From Rachicladosporium sp. CCFEE 5018 (taxonomy: Eukaryota; Ascomycota; Dothideomycetes; Cladosporiales; Cladosporiaceae), in NCBI GenBank assembly GCA_002077045.2, contig KZ111184.1, positions 63,637 through 127,636 on the forward strand: a stretch of DNA of 64,000 nt, in the 5' to 3' direction. How positions within the stretch are numbered: the first letter of the stretch is position 1; the number at the start of each line of letters is the position of its first letter. The notes under the pieces were generated by a model, which was given only the letters and a program-made list of their open reading frames with translations, was not told the origin of the DNA and made no database searches. A program made the translations under genes and the position numbers. This document shows positions 40,644-53,600 of the stretch, piece by piece.

Positions 40644-41791
40644 GATGATCGAGGATGAAGAGATCTCAGAGGAAGTGAAGGTTGTCCAAGTCGACGATTG
40701 GATGCGCTATGCGCAAAGGCAGTAGAGGCCTCGAGGCCCAAAGTAGGTGTCTCAAGTGATGTCCAAGGTTGACCAAAGAAGTCCAAGTCCAAAGTTGTCT
40801 GTATGGAGGTGGATGAGTGGTTCAAGAAGGATCCAGAATCCGAGAACTTCCTAGTAATCCAGAGTGGGCCACAACGGGAGGTCCCCGGGAGGTCCCGCCG
40901 GCGGCAAGCACGATCTGCTAACATGTGCGTGCATGCAGTGAAGGACGTTTGGCAGTGGCGTGGCACTGGAAGTGAAGCTTGTGGTGTGGGGTCAGTGGTA
41001 AGTTGTGATATATAGGTGGGCTCGGCACCGGCTCGAAAGTAACTTTCCAGGATAGTGGAGTGAGGAATAGAGAAACCATGAACGTGATTCGAGATCGTTT
41101 GTGCAAGATGCCGTGGATCAAGAGGCGGTAGTACGGAGGTCGTGGTGGTGGTAAAGAGTGAGGTATGGCCGCCTCGAGGACATGGAGTCGGCTTCCTGGA
41201 TGGGCTAGCTCGTACCAGCCATAGCTAAGCGGGGCGCCACATTGACTTTCACCGTACCATGCTCTGGTGGCCTCACTGATACCATAGTTGAAGACAGACG
41301 AAGTGTTATGTTACCGCGCCTCACTGGGTGTGCTTACAACACAATCTCTTGTATGCCGACCACGCGAGCTGTCAATGGAAGGTAGGAGATATAGGAGGAC
41401 AAGGGTACTTAGACTGTCTAAGGCTGCCCCAGCAATCAGCTCCATCACCAACAATGTCCTGACACCTGGCTGGCATGCCGTTGCGTTGTATTCACGTCTT
41501 TCGCCTGGTGTCCAAAATCCTGCTTCCGCGCGAGCGCCTGTGGCAGACAGAGCTGCTCGCTCTTCATTCGTCATGTGTCTCCTGTGCACATCGGCAGCAG
41601 GTTTAGACATTATGCAGTCTACTGACCACTCATCAAACCCAATGCGATTCGTTAAGCAGTCGAATGTGCCAAGATCGACTCAGTGCACAGTATCCATGCC
41701 ATGTCGCTAGTCATAGGAACGAAGGAAGAAGATGCGCCACTGCGCTTCATTGTGAATCCTCCCCTCCGGTAAGCATCGCTGCCGGGAACAC
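40644..41791. other. Promoter of the AlkB-like gene and start of the repeated segment
   Basis: The AlkB promoter lies in about 40644-40804. From 40805 the sequence is the first copy of the 1,232-bp repeat. Short frames here recur identically in the second copy, which is expected from exact duplication and is not coding evidence. Confidence 0.45.
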
Positions 41792-42036
41792 TCAGAGACC
41801 GAGATCGAGCACTTTATCAGGCGCGTTGAGGAAGTCACGTCGGAACTTGACGATGGCGTCCGCTATGGCGTTGACGTCTTTGCCGCTGTCAGTACCACGT
41901 AGAGCCTTCACCACTGCCCCAAGACCCTGCTTCCAACGCTGCTTAGACTCAGGGGTACCGGCGGGAATGTTGTTGGTGCCATATACACGAAGGAGATCCG
42001 AGTCTGTGAGCAGGTAAGTCTGCGTCAGTCGTGGAC
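40805..42036 (+). repeat. Direct repeat, copy 1 (1,232 bp, left of gap 3)
   Basis: Bases 40805-42036 reappear at 42137-43368, offset 1,332, with no mismatch found in the lines I compared and identical translations in three frames. It ends exactly at gap 3. The likely cause is an unmerged overlap of two contig ends. Confidence 0.95.
41792..42003 (-). pseudogene. Duplicate of the last exon of the Red5/ZFC3H1-like gene (assembly copy)
   Basis: This matches exon 3 of the gene at 43124-47038 (43335-43124) exactly, because it lies in the first copy of the repeat. Its upstream part is gap 3, so no full gene can be built here. It is most likely the same genomic locus represented twice rather than a real pseudogene. 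Confidence 0.7.
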
Positions 42037-42136
42037 NNNNNNNNNNNNNNNNNNNNNNNNNNNNNNNNNNNNNNNNNNNNNNNNNNNNNNNNNNNNNNNN
42101 NNNNNNNNNNNNNNNNNNNNNNNNNNNNNNNNNNNN
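42037..42136. other. Assembly gap 3 (100 N) between identical sequences
   Basis: Exactly 100 N, with the same 1,232-bp sequence ending on the left and starting on the right. Removing the gap and one copy would join the AlkB-like and Red5-like genes with an ordinary spacer. Confidence 0.98.
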
Positions 42137-43368
42137 GGAGGTGGATGAGTGGTTCAAGAAGGATCCAGAATCCGAGAACTTCCTAGTAATCCAGAGTGGG
42201 CCACAACGGGAGGTCCCCGGGAGGTCCCGCCGGCGGCAAGCACGATCTGCTAACATGTGCGTGCATGCAGTGAAGGACGTTTGGCAGTGGCGTGGCACTG
42301 GAAGTGAAGCTTGTGGTGTGGGGTCAGTGGTAAGTTGTGATATATAGGTGGGCTCGGCACCGGCTCGAAAGTAACTTTCCAGGATAGTGGAGTGAGGAAT
42401 AGAGAAACCATGAACGTGATTCGAGATCGTTTGTGCAAGATGCCGTGGATCAAGAGGCGGTAGTACGGAGGTCGTGGTGGTGGTAAAGAGTGAGGTATGG
42501 CCGCCTCGAGGACATGGAGTCGGCTTCCTGGATGGGCTAGCTCGTACCAGCCATAGCTAAGCGGGGCGCCACATTGACTTTCACCGTACCATGCTCTGGT
42601 GGCCTCACTGATACCATAGTTGAAGACAGACGAAGTGTTATGTTACCGCGCCTCACTGGGTGTGCTTACAACACAATCTCTTGTATGCCGACCACGCGAG
42701 CTGTCAATGGAAGGTAGGAGATATAGGAGGACAAGGGTACTTAGACTGTCTAAGGCTGCCCCAGCAATCAGCTCCATCACCAACAATGTCCTGACACCTG
42801 GCTGGCATGCCGTTGCGTTGTATTCACGTCTTTCGCCTGGTGTCCAAAATCCTGCTTCCGCGCGAGCGCCTGTGGCAGACAGAGCTGCTCGCTCTTCATT
42901 CGTCATGTGTCTCCTGTGCACATCGGCAGCAGGTTTAGACATTATGCAGTCTACTGACCACTCATCAAACCCAATGCGATTCGTTAAGCAGTCGAATGTG
43001 CCAAGATCGACTCAGTGCACAGTATCCATGCCATGTCGCTAGTCATAGGAACGAAGGAAGAAGATGCGCCACTGCGCTTCATTGTGAATCCTCCCCTCCG
43101 GTAAGCATCGCTGCCGGGAACACTCAGAGACCGAGATCGAGCACTTTATCAGGCGCGTTGAGGAAGTCACGTCGGAACTTGACGATGGCGTCCGCTATGG
43201 CGTTGACGTCTTTGCCGCTGTCAGTACCACGTAGAGCCTTCACCACTGCCCCAAGACCCTGCTTCCAACGCTGCTTAGACTCAGGGGTACCGGCGGGAAT
43301 GTTGTTGGTGCCATATACACGAAGGAGATCCGAGTCTGTGAGCAGGTAAGTCTGCGTCAGTCGTGGAC
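42137..43368 (+). repeat. Direct repeat, copy 2 (1,232 bp, right of gap 3)
   Basis: Second copy of 40805-42036. Its right limit lies inside intron 2 of the Red5/ZFC3H1-like gene, which is an odd place for a biological repeat end but natural for a contig end. Confidence 0.95.
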
Positions 43369-46300
43369 ACCGCCAGAGGGACCGTGAAAAGCGGAAGCGT
43401 GAGGAGAAGGAGCGTGTGTTATGAAACGACGTCTACGCACCATTGTAAGCAATATCACGAAAGTGCTGGAACTCGCAGTCAGTTCTCGTGCATTGCTTAC
43501 CGTCAAGCTCAGTGCTGCAGAGGGCGACTTGATCTTTGATCTTGTTGTTGTATGTCAAGGACTTGTGGCCGCCTGGCACATACGAGTTGAATTCTGGGTG
43601 ATAGCGGAAGTTCTTGAAGCGTGCCAGTGGCGTCTGGTATGGCGTGAACCGCGATCTTGGCTGCTCGTCCGGCTAATGCGCACTTCAGTATTGATTCTCC
43701 GGCTTCCATCAGCAATCTTGACCCACCTCTTCGTCTTCGTTTCCCTGCTCTTGACGCGCTGGCTGTAGCTCCGGCGCAATGTCAAGGTCGTATACCTGCG
43801 CAAAGTCTTCACTGACCGTGGCGACCGCGCTCAATTGGGGACCGGGGCTATCTGCCTGTGCAGGCGCCGATGTCATAGAAGACTTCGCCGCAGCTTCGCG
43901 CTCCATGCGTGACATGCCCGCATTGCCCAGTGTAGCCAGCTTTGCAGCTATTCTCGCCTTACGAGCTTCTTCGGACTGTCTCTCTTCCTCGAGCAGCTTC
44001 TCCCGCCTCATAGCAAGCTCTTCTTTCTTGGTCCGTAAGGGCTGTTGCGCCGTGGCAGTGACATCCTCGATTTGAAACGGGACAACACCTGTAGGCGGTG
44101 GGTGTACGTCCTGACTTGGCGCACTCTGCTGCAACGACACACTCGTCGAAGGATCATCTCCAGCTGACTCCAGCATTTCGCGCGTATCCTCCGGCTCATA
44201 GTCGTCCTCAGACTCTTCATCTGACGAAAAGGACATCGCCTGCTCAGCAGAATCTAATCGAGACGTAGGCGCGGTTTGTGTGTTGACAGCACTGGTAGGA
44301 AGTGTAGATGGCACATCAGCGGGCTGCGCGATTCCGTACATCTCCGCGTCACTGTCGTCGATCGAATAAGCATCGCTTGAGTCAATGTCTCGAGGGTGCT
44401 CCGGGACAGCGCTGACCGGGTCTGGCGCCGGGATCTCATCGATCACACCATCGGACGAATCGTCACTGCTCTTATCTTCAAATGGCTGTGCGACGATCTG
44501 ACCGAGCTGGGCCTCGGCACTCGTCTTGGTGGCCTCGTCAGTTGCTGATCCAGCCTGCAGATCGTCGTCTTGCTCAAGTAACTCGGTCTCATAGTGCTCG
44601 TCTGCAGCGTCGATCTCGACAGCTAGAGGAACATGCTCTGAAGGCACATCCTCCTCGATCTCACCGTCCTCTTCGCTCGACACATCCATCTCGTCGGCGG
44701 TGCTTGAATCTGACAGCTTGTCTAATGCCTCGTCTGCCTTGACAAGCATGTTGGCAACAGTTTCGATGGACGTGCCAGCAGGTGGCGCAGCCTCTTGATC
44801 GAGCGCTCCTGTGCCGAACGACGCTGTCGACGCTGTGTGGACTGCCGAAGACGCGCCATTTTGCAAGCGCGTGCTTGATCCTCGTGCCTTCACTTTCTGT
44901 GCCCGCATACTTTCTATCCGCTTGTTCATCTCCTGAATCTCCAGTAGCTTGCGATGGTAAGCCGTTCCACCAGGTGTGCTACTGCCGGAGGTCATGTCTG
45001 CTGCAAAGCTGCCAGGACTCGGCAGAGCAATTGCAGACGGGGGTAGTGCGTTCTGTACGTTGCGGTTGCCTGGACCCTTCGCAGGCACATTGGTAATTGC
45101 AGCTGTATCAGCGTCTTCGACGTCCATATCATCCTCGTCGAACTCTGACTCGTCTTCATCGTCCACCTCGCCTTCCTCGTCGCTATTGTCGATGACCACA
45201 TGATCGATTACTGGCTTGCCGAATGTGCGCTTGCTTGGGTACGTGCTGATAGCAGTACTTGCACGCTTAACTCCTGCTGCGCTCGCACTGAGCGCGACAG
45301 AGTTGCCAGGATCTGATGGGGAGAAAACGCTATTCAGGTGACTAGACGAATCCGAGTCGTAGGTGCTAGGCGCAGTTGATGAGGTTTGCCCAAAGGCAGC
45401 TTTGGGCATGGACGATGCGATTGGCTGCGTTCCGAATATAGTCTGTGTCGGTGGCGCTGACGGTAGTGGAAGTCCGGGCATATGCGTGCCGAATGGGCTG
45501 CCTGACATAAACAGCCCTGGCAGGCCGGGCAGACGACCGAAGGACGCCCCAGATGGCGAGTAGACTGGCAGACTGGCAAATGGCGCTTGAGGCTGTTGTT
45601 GCGAAGATGGCTGATCTTGCATGTGCTGCGCTGCACTACTGCTGGAGCTATCTTGCACGCTTGCTGTAGGTAACGGAGTAGGCTGTACAGATTGAGATGC
45701 AATGGCAGCAACGGCGTCGTGCACATGTTGAGAGGAGAGACCGGGTGCGGCAGCGTGGACTGCCTGCGCGACAGCATTATACATGGCGGATCCACTCGCG
45801 CCGCCAAGCTGTGACCCAGGCTGAGCGCTGCTGGGCGTGATATCACCTCCATCTTCGCGAGTCCGCGCTTCCTTGAGAGCTGCCAGACGCTGTTTTACCA
45901 GCTCTGTGTTTATCTGTGTTTTCGGCCGGGCCTCTGCAGGCATAATGGGCGGATTCATACCAATGGCAGGCGACGCTGGAAGCTCTCGCGTCGCCGTTGG
46001 CATCGCTGCTGGAATTGATTGCGTCTGCTTTGCTGCCGTAACTGAGGCCGGTGGCTCAGTTGTCGGCGACGCTACTGACTGGGACGGCGGGGCGTCGGTG
46101 GCGCTCGCCTTCGAAGCTGGTGCGGCTGCCTTGCTCTTCAAAGCTTGAAGTCGAGCCAGATATGCCGAGCGGTCACCAGCCTCGGCTGGTTTGACAGGCG
46201 CAGTCTTCTTGATTGCAGAAGCCAGTTTTGGCAGAGAAGACGTAGCGGCGATGGCGGCTGCTGACTTGGTGAGAGTGTTACGATCGGCTGTTGGTAGTGT

Positions 46301-47038
46301 GGTATTCGCCGGCTGTGACGGAGAAGCCGATATCAGGTTCGAAGCCTTTGGCTGTGGTGCCGGGGCAATTTGATCGACTGGTCTCGTGGAACTTGGAACA
46401 TCCGCCTGCTTCTTACGAACGGGAGCGACTCCAAGGCCCAGCTCATGAAACAGTACACCTAGTAAGCTAGCATCGTTCACCTCCCTAGCCAAATCGTCAA
46501 AAGAGAAGCCAGCCTCGTGCACAGCTAGAATGAAAGTTTTGGCGGCATCTCGTCTGGCCTGCCGATGCGCTGAGACTCTAGCGGACACAAGCGGCGATGC
46601 GTGTGTCACACTGGGCTTCCGAACCCGATTCTTGCCATCGCTTGGTCGTCGCCGACGATCTGTCGCAGCTGGACTTCGCTTGCGAGGACCTGTAGGTGGA
46701 GGATGTAAGAAGTCACGCTGTCCACTGATGTCCATGTCATCTTCATCCCATTCCCCTTCCTCTTTGTCTGCAGCAGTACCATTTACGTGACCGTTGCTCG
46801 TCGGCCTCACGCCGTTCACGCCCTCTGTCGACGGTCTCGCATCTTGACTCGGTGTTGGCACGAGAGGCTGTGGAGGTTGTGGTGGCAATTGGAGCTGTCC
46901 TGTCTGGAACAGATGGCCGATTACCGCGAGTTGCTCTGGTGAGATCCCTTGCAACAACGCGCTCATATCCACAGCTGGCGGCTGAGTATTTGATGCCGCA
47001 TTGCCCTGTTGGGATGCCGACGGTGTCGAGGATGCCAT
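43124..47038 (-). CDS. Red5/ZFC3H1-like zinc-finger protein
   Basis: Three exons (47038-43727, 43672-43441, 43335-43124; introns 54 and 105 nt) encode 1,251 residues. Most of exon 1 is disordered, Ser/Pro/Ala-rich with acidic clusters; it contains a helical charged segment near the end (KKEELAMRREKLLEEERQ). Exon 2 encodes the conserved domain: FTPYQTPLARFKNFRYHPEF followed by a CCCH finger (C1156-X8-C1165-X4-C1170-X3-H1174; CSTELDGKQCTRTDC then EFQH), the zf-C3H1 type found in fission-yeast Red5 and human ZFC3H1. Those proteins work with Mtr4/Mtl1 helicases to send meiotic and other RNAs to the nuclear exosome. Exon 3 gives the family-typical helical tail. The long ORF alone would miss the finger, so the splicing matters. 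Divergent from the myosin gene. Confidence 0.85.
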
Positions 47039-47680
47039 ATCTTTTGCGAGTGCCGCGCAGCCTCAACGCAGCTGACACTGTACGCCTCCGGTTCGTCGCC
47101 TACCACCACTGTACGTCAAAGTGAAGGAGGCAGTGATCACATGCAACACCTCGTTGGCACCGAACGATACTATGCAGATACCGCGACAACACAGGTGTTT
47201 GGCGCGTCTCGAGCGCACCACGGAGAAGAATCTGCGACACGCTTTGGGCGATGTGTCGCAATCAGCACAAGTCGCGCGTGATCAAACGAAGTGAGCGCGT
47301 CGACACCCAAAGCGCAATGATCTACGCGATGATGCGAATGTAGACGCGGCAGTGAGGAATAGTGCAGTGTCGAAGACGGGAGGGGGGGTGTGACCAGATG
47401 GAAGTCGGGACGGATAAATTTCGGGAAGCCACGGTTGCTAGCGGCTTTTGGTGTTTACACATGGAAACTCTAAACTGCGATTGAAGCAAGAGCGACTGGC
47501 GGGCAGCACATCAGCATCGCCATCACGACTTTACGACTTCGAGAGCGTCACCTGTACATAATTTCGGCTACCTTGGATTGATCAGCAGAAGAAGTTGCTT
47601 ACATGACTCGGAGCAATTGAGCATAGATGCGCGTGTTCGAGAACGCGTCTCACTGAGACATTGCACGAGCAAAAGGCGCA
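47039..47680. promoter_or_regulatory. Divergent promoter, Red5-like and myosin II
   Basis: A 642-bp region shared by two long genes. It contains an AT-poor stretch with a G7 run (about 47382-47388). No additional gene seen. Confidence 0.45.
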
Positions 47681-50600
47681 ATGAGTGCGCAGGCGCAGAA
47701 TGGGCCACGATGGCGGAATAGCACAATGGGGCCTCGCGATGCAGACACGCCATCGCCTGGTCCGCCCCCGGGACATGCTCGGACGCGATCGGGCATCGCA
47801 CAAGCACCCATTTCGCCGAACTTCCCAGCAGGACATATGAGGAATCAGTCTATCACTGATTTGCGACCATCTGGACTGGCTCGAAGCGACTCGAGAAGAC
47901 TGGGGTCTGCGCGTGGTGCATCGCCCGTTGGGACGTTTGCGCCAAAGTTCATAGAGCAGGAGAGCCTGGATGGACAGACGGACAAGGTGCGAGGTATCGA
48001 TGGCGAGAATGACTTTTCTGGAAAGAGATACGTCTGGGTCAAGGATGATGCAAAGGCATTCGTCAAGGGCTGGGTGGTGGAGGACTTGCCAGACGGGATG
48101 CTACGAATACAATGCGATGATGGGAGTCAACGCGATGCGCCGGCAGATGGCGTGGACAAGGTCAACCCGGCGAAATTCGACAAAGCGGACGATATGGCTG
48201 AATTGACGCATCTGAATGAGGCAAGCGTGGTACACAACCTGCACCAGCGATACCTGGCGGACCTGATCTACACGTACTCTGGACTTTTTCTGGTGACTGT
48301 GAATCCGTATGCGCCACTGCCAATTTATGGACGAGACTATGTCAACATGTACAAAGGACAGAGCAGGGACGAGACGAAACCACACATATTCGCCATGGCT
48401 GATGAGGCGTTCCGAAGTCTGGTGGACGAGGGTGAGAATCAGTCCATCCTGGTGACGGGTGAGTCTGGTGCTGGCAAGACCGAGAACACGAAGAAGGTGA
48501 TACAGTACTTGGCAGCAGTGGCGACCTCGGACACGCCTCGAGCCAAGTCAGGAGGACGGCAGCTGTCAAATCTGTCAGAGCAGATACTGCGAGCAAACCC
48601 GATTCTGGAGGCCTTCGGCAACGCCCAGACAGTGCGCAATAACAATTCGTCACGTTTCGGCAAGTTCATCAGGATCAAGTTCACGCGAGCCGGCCAGATT
48701 GCAGGCGCCTTCATCGACTGGTATTTGCTCGAGAAGAGCAGAGTGGTCAAACTGAACTCGCACGAGAGGAACTACCATGTCTTCTACCAGCTGTTGCAAG
48801 GCGCGGATCGCGCGATGCGGCGAGACCTGCTCCTTGATGGAATGGATGTGGAGGATTTCGAATATACACGACACGGCAATGATACCATCGTTGGCATGTC
48901 TGATGTGGCGGAGTGGAATTCACTGCTCGAAGCTTTCCACATCATGAATATCTCGGAGAAGGAGCAGAAGGCCATACTTGCGACGATCGCATGCGTTCTG
49001 CATCTAGGCAACATACAAGTCGTGAAGGAAAGTCTACGCGGTGATCAGGCTGCGCTACATCCCGACGGCGAGGAAGCAGTGCGCAAGGCTTGCCATCTCA
49101 TGGGTGTAGACGCGTCTGCTTTTGTGACGGCTCTCCTACATCCTCGTGTCAAGGCTGGTAATGAGTGGGTCGAGAAGGCACAGACTCCAGAACAGGCACG
49201 ACTTGCGATCGACGCGCTGGCGAAAGGCATCTACGAACGCGGCTTCGGGGACCTTGTCACTCGGATCAATCGACAGCTGGATCGCACATCTTCAGGCTCA
49301 TACTCGGAAGATACCTGCTTCATCGGCGTGCTCGACATCGCTGGATTCGAGATCTTCGAAGACAACAGCTTTGAGCAGCTGTGCATTAATTACACCAACG
49401 AGAAGCTCCAGCAATTCTTCAATCATCACATGTTCGTCCTTGAGCAAGAGGAATACGCAAGAGAGCAGATCGAATGGAAGTTTATTGACTTTGGCCGGGA
49501 CTTGCAGCCTACAATCGATCTCATCGAGTTGCCGAACCCGATAGGTATCTTCTCATGCCTGGACGAAGATTCCGTGATGCCAAAGGCCACCGACAAGAGC
49601 TTTACTGAGAAGCTACACTCGCTGTGGGATCGCAAGACACCCAAGTACAAGCGCTCGCTACTCTCTCAGGGCTTCATGCTCACACACTACGCTGCCGAAG
49701 TCGAATACTCTACCGAAGGCTGGCTGGAGAAGAACAAGGATCCTCTGAACGACAACATCACCCGGCTACTTGCTCGTTCCTCCAACAAGCACGTTGCTCA
49801 GCTCTTCTCTCACTGCGCTGACACTGATGATGCTGGAGAGGGCGGTATGCGCAGTCGTGTTAAGCGAGGTCTTTTCCGCACTGTCGCTCAACGGCACAAG
49901 GAGCAGCTATCGACACTAATGAATCAACTGCACTCGACACACCCTCACTTCGTTCGATGTATTCTGCCCAACCACAAGAAGCGGCCACGAGACTTCAGCG
50001 AACCGCTTGTACTAGACCAGCTGCGTTGTAATGGTGTCCTGGAAGGTATCCGAATTGCCCGGACTGGCTTCCCGAACAGACTGCCCTTCGCCGAGTTCCG
50101 CGCCCGCTACGAGATCTTGTGCAAGAATATGCCGAAGGGCTACATTGAGGGTCAGGCAGCCTGTAAGCTTATGCTCGAGAAGCTCAATCTCGATAAGTCA
50201 TGGTACCGAGTCGGTCTTACTAAGGTCTTCTTCCGTGCCGGTGTACTTGCCGAGCTTGAAGAGGCTCGAGACACGCTCATAGGCGACATCGTCGCGCGCT
50301 TCCAGTCTGTCGCTCGAGGATTCACGCAGCGACGGATCGCACACAAGCAGCTCTACCGCGCAGAAGCTACTCGTGTGATCCAGCGCAACTTCAAGGTATA
50401 CTTGCAGATGCAAGCGAACCCGTGGTGGCGACTGTTTGTGCAGATGAAGCCTATGCTAGGCGCAACACAGCAGTCGATAGAAGTCAAAAAGCGAGAAGAG
50501 GAGATCGAGAAGCTTCGCCAAAAGATGGAGCTAGAAGAGCAGCACAGACTCAAGATCGAAGACGACCGTCGCAAGGCCGAAGCTGCGATTAAGAATGTCC

Positions 50601-53600
50601 AGCAGACTCTCGAAGCTGAGCGCGCGCTTGCACTGGATAAGGATGAGATCTTCCGGCGCCTGCAAGATCGAGAGGCAGAGCTTACAGAGAAGCTGCAAGG
50701 CTCACTTGATGACCAGGACAACCTTGAAGGGCAAATTGATGAGCTCATTGCTGCGAAGAAGGCTGCTGAGGACGAGGCAGCAGTCCGCCTGAAGCAAGTG
50801 GAGCAGGCTAGTCAGATCATCACGCGCTTAGAGAGTGAGAAGACAGACCTCAATGATCGGATGGCCGAGCTCGATGCTCACCTTCAAGCTGTCGAGCGCA
50901 CCAAGTCACAGAGAAGTGAGCAAGAAGATCGTCTTTCGCAGGAGATCCGCATGCTCCAAAGCCAGCTTAGCTTGCGCGAGCGGAAACTCCAGGACCTCGA
51001 GACGAAGCTGCTCACTAACGATCACGAGCTTGATCAGAAGCTGTCGACCGCCACCCAGGATCTTCAGGGCGCCAAAAAGCAGGTCAGGGAGCTGCTCGAT
51101 GAGAACCGGTCGGTACGCCAACAAATTTCTGATCTGTCGTCCACATCTTCTAAGTTCGAAGATGTCATTCGACGCAAGGACAGCGAGCTCGCCATTCTGA
51201 GAAGCGACATGCGGAAGTTCCAGGACGATCGCAAGCGCTTCGAAGACGAGAAGCTTCAACTCACTGGTCAGCACAGCAGCGTGCAAGATCAGCTGCGCCG
51301 GACGCGCGCTGAGATGGACGCAGTCCGAACTCAGCATGCACAACTCGAACGCGAGGCAGCTGACGCTAGGCGAGTTCTCGATGAGCACACGTCTGCAAAT
51401 GAGCAAGTGGAGATGCTTGAAGCACAGCTGCACGACATCAAGGGTGACCTCTTCCAGGCACAGACAGACCTCAGTCGCGAACGCCAGTCCCGTGACGATG
51501 TCAAGCAGATCGCCTCTGCTGAGCTGGACGACCTCAAGCGCGAGTACGATGCCCTCAATGAGAGCAAGCTTACCATCGAGAGGGAGATGTACACCCAGTC
51601 AGACGTCACTCGCCGAGCTACAACGGCAAGAGAACAAGCGGAGGAAGAGCGCAAAGAGTACCAGGCCGAGCTCCAAGGCTTGCGGAAGAAGTTCATCGAG
51701 CTGCAGGAGGCCAAGCTTGAGTGCGAGACTGCAGCTGAGCGCAAAGTTACTGCACAAGCGAATGAGCGGCATGGCGCTCTACGCCGTGACTTCGACGAGG
51801 CGGTACAGCAGAACGATGCGCTGGAGAGGGAGCGCAACCAACTTGCGGGTGAGGTACAACGCCTGAAGCAGCTGATCTCGGACTCCGACTCATTCAAGCT
51901 GCACCATGATCAGGACAAGCTGCGACTTGAGCGTGAAGTAGTGACCATCAAGGGCCGCCTCACTGCGTCCGAGAACGATAATCGCGCACTCCTCAACAAG
52001 GTACAGCAGAAGAACCTCGACATTGCACGATCGAACTCGAAGGCAAGTGACAACCAGCGCACGAGACTCAATCAACTTCTGGCCGACAAGACCAAGGCGG
52101 ATGAGGAAGTCAAGAAGCTGCAGCGACAGGTCAACGACTCACAGTTGCTGATTACATCGCTGGAGAAGCAGAAGGAGAAGCTGACGCTGAGCCTCGAAGA
52201 CCTCAATCACGAAGTCGACCGCGAGCACAAAACGACCCGCAATGCTGAGCAGCAGTCATCGACCATCAATCTACAACTCGCCGAGGCGAACAGGAAGCTC
52301 GAGACCGAGCGCCAGCTCAAGTCGCAGGCGCAGCAGAACACTCGCGCCGTGCAGGGTTCGCTAGACAGCAGAGAGCAAGAGCTGAAGGGTGCCCGTGAGC
52401 ACCTGCAGCTGCTCGCGAAGGTCTTCGACCCAGAGCATGGCCGTCTGCCAGCAAATCTCGACGGCACCTCGGCTTCCATGCAGAAGACCATCGACATCGC
52501 TCATAAGCTCGAGTCCGCCGAGCAAGCCCTGCGCATGGCTACAGATCGTTGGTCTCGTGCCGAAGCCCAGCTCGAAAATGTTCGCTCACAGCACACTGAA
52601 GATCTACAAGAGAACGACACTCGCCATCAATCCTCGAAGCGCGCATTACTAGAAGAGATGAACAGCAGTCAGGTTAACGCCCGGAACTCGCCGTCGCATC
52701 TCCGTCGTGAGTGGACCGGCGAACGAGCAAAGACTTTCTCCCCTGGTAATGCTACGCCTGCATCGCATCAGCGACAGATGAGTAACGCCACTGACCACTC
52801 AGCGCGTTCCGACCGGACAGTCGACACAGTGACGTTCAACAACCGGATGGATCTAGCTGGAGAACTCGAGCTCATGCAGAATCAGCTACAGATGTCTGAG
52901 ATGCGCAATCGGCACTTGCAATCGCAGATCGATCGCAGTCCGACCAAGCCTGGCTACCAGCAAGAAGAGAGTCCCTCCGTCCGGAGAGTGCAGAAGCTGG
53001 AGAGGGAGAACTTTCGCCTGCATGACATGCTCGACGACTCGGCGAAGAAGGTATCAGCGCTGGAGCAAAGCATTAGAAGTGGTCAGCTCTCGCTGAAGGA
53101 GGTGCAGACCAAGAGTCATGAGGAGCTGTACGACCTCATCAATTCGCAAGAGCAGTCTCGCCGCTCTCTGCTGACGACTCATAACGCTGCCGTGTCCGAG
53201 CTAGCAGATGCGAAGACGGCATTCGACGACATCAAGCAGCATAAGAACGGCATCGAAGTCGACCTCCGCGACGCAAAGTCGGAGCTCAGCGAGGTGAAGT
53301 ACGAGCGCGAGCAGGAAGCCGCCAATCACTCCCAGCTCCTGCAAGAGTTCTCGGACATGCAATTCAAGCTCGACACCGAGGTCTCCAAGCTTCAGGACGT
53401 CGAAGCAAGTCTAGACATGTACAGATCGCGCTCTGACGAGTACTTCGTAAAACTGGAGCAAGCTGAGATCGCGGTGCTGAAGGCATCTCGCGCTGAGCAA
53501 TTCGCGAAATCGCAAGCGAGGGAAGCGGAAGATACTTGCGCGACGATCATGTCCGAGCGGAAGCAAATGGACATGATGGTAGAGAACCTGCAGCGGCAGA

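Noticed and set aside
40805..43368. A biological tandem duplication
   Set aside because: No mismatch seen over 1.2 kb, edges exactly at a 100-N gap, and one end in the middle of an intron. An assembly overlap explains all of this more simply.
46321..46350. GGTTCGAAG-like string as a possible tRNA T-loop
   Set aside because: No matching acceptor or anticodon stems, and it lies inside the coding sequence of the Red5-like gene.
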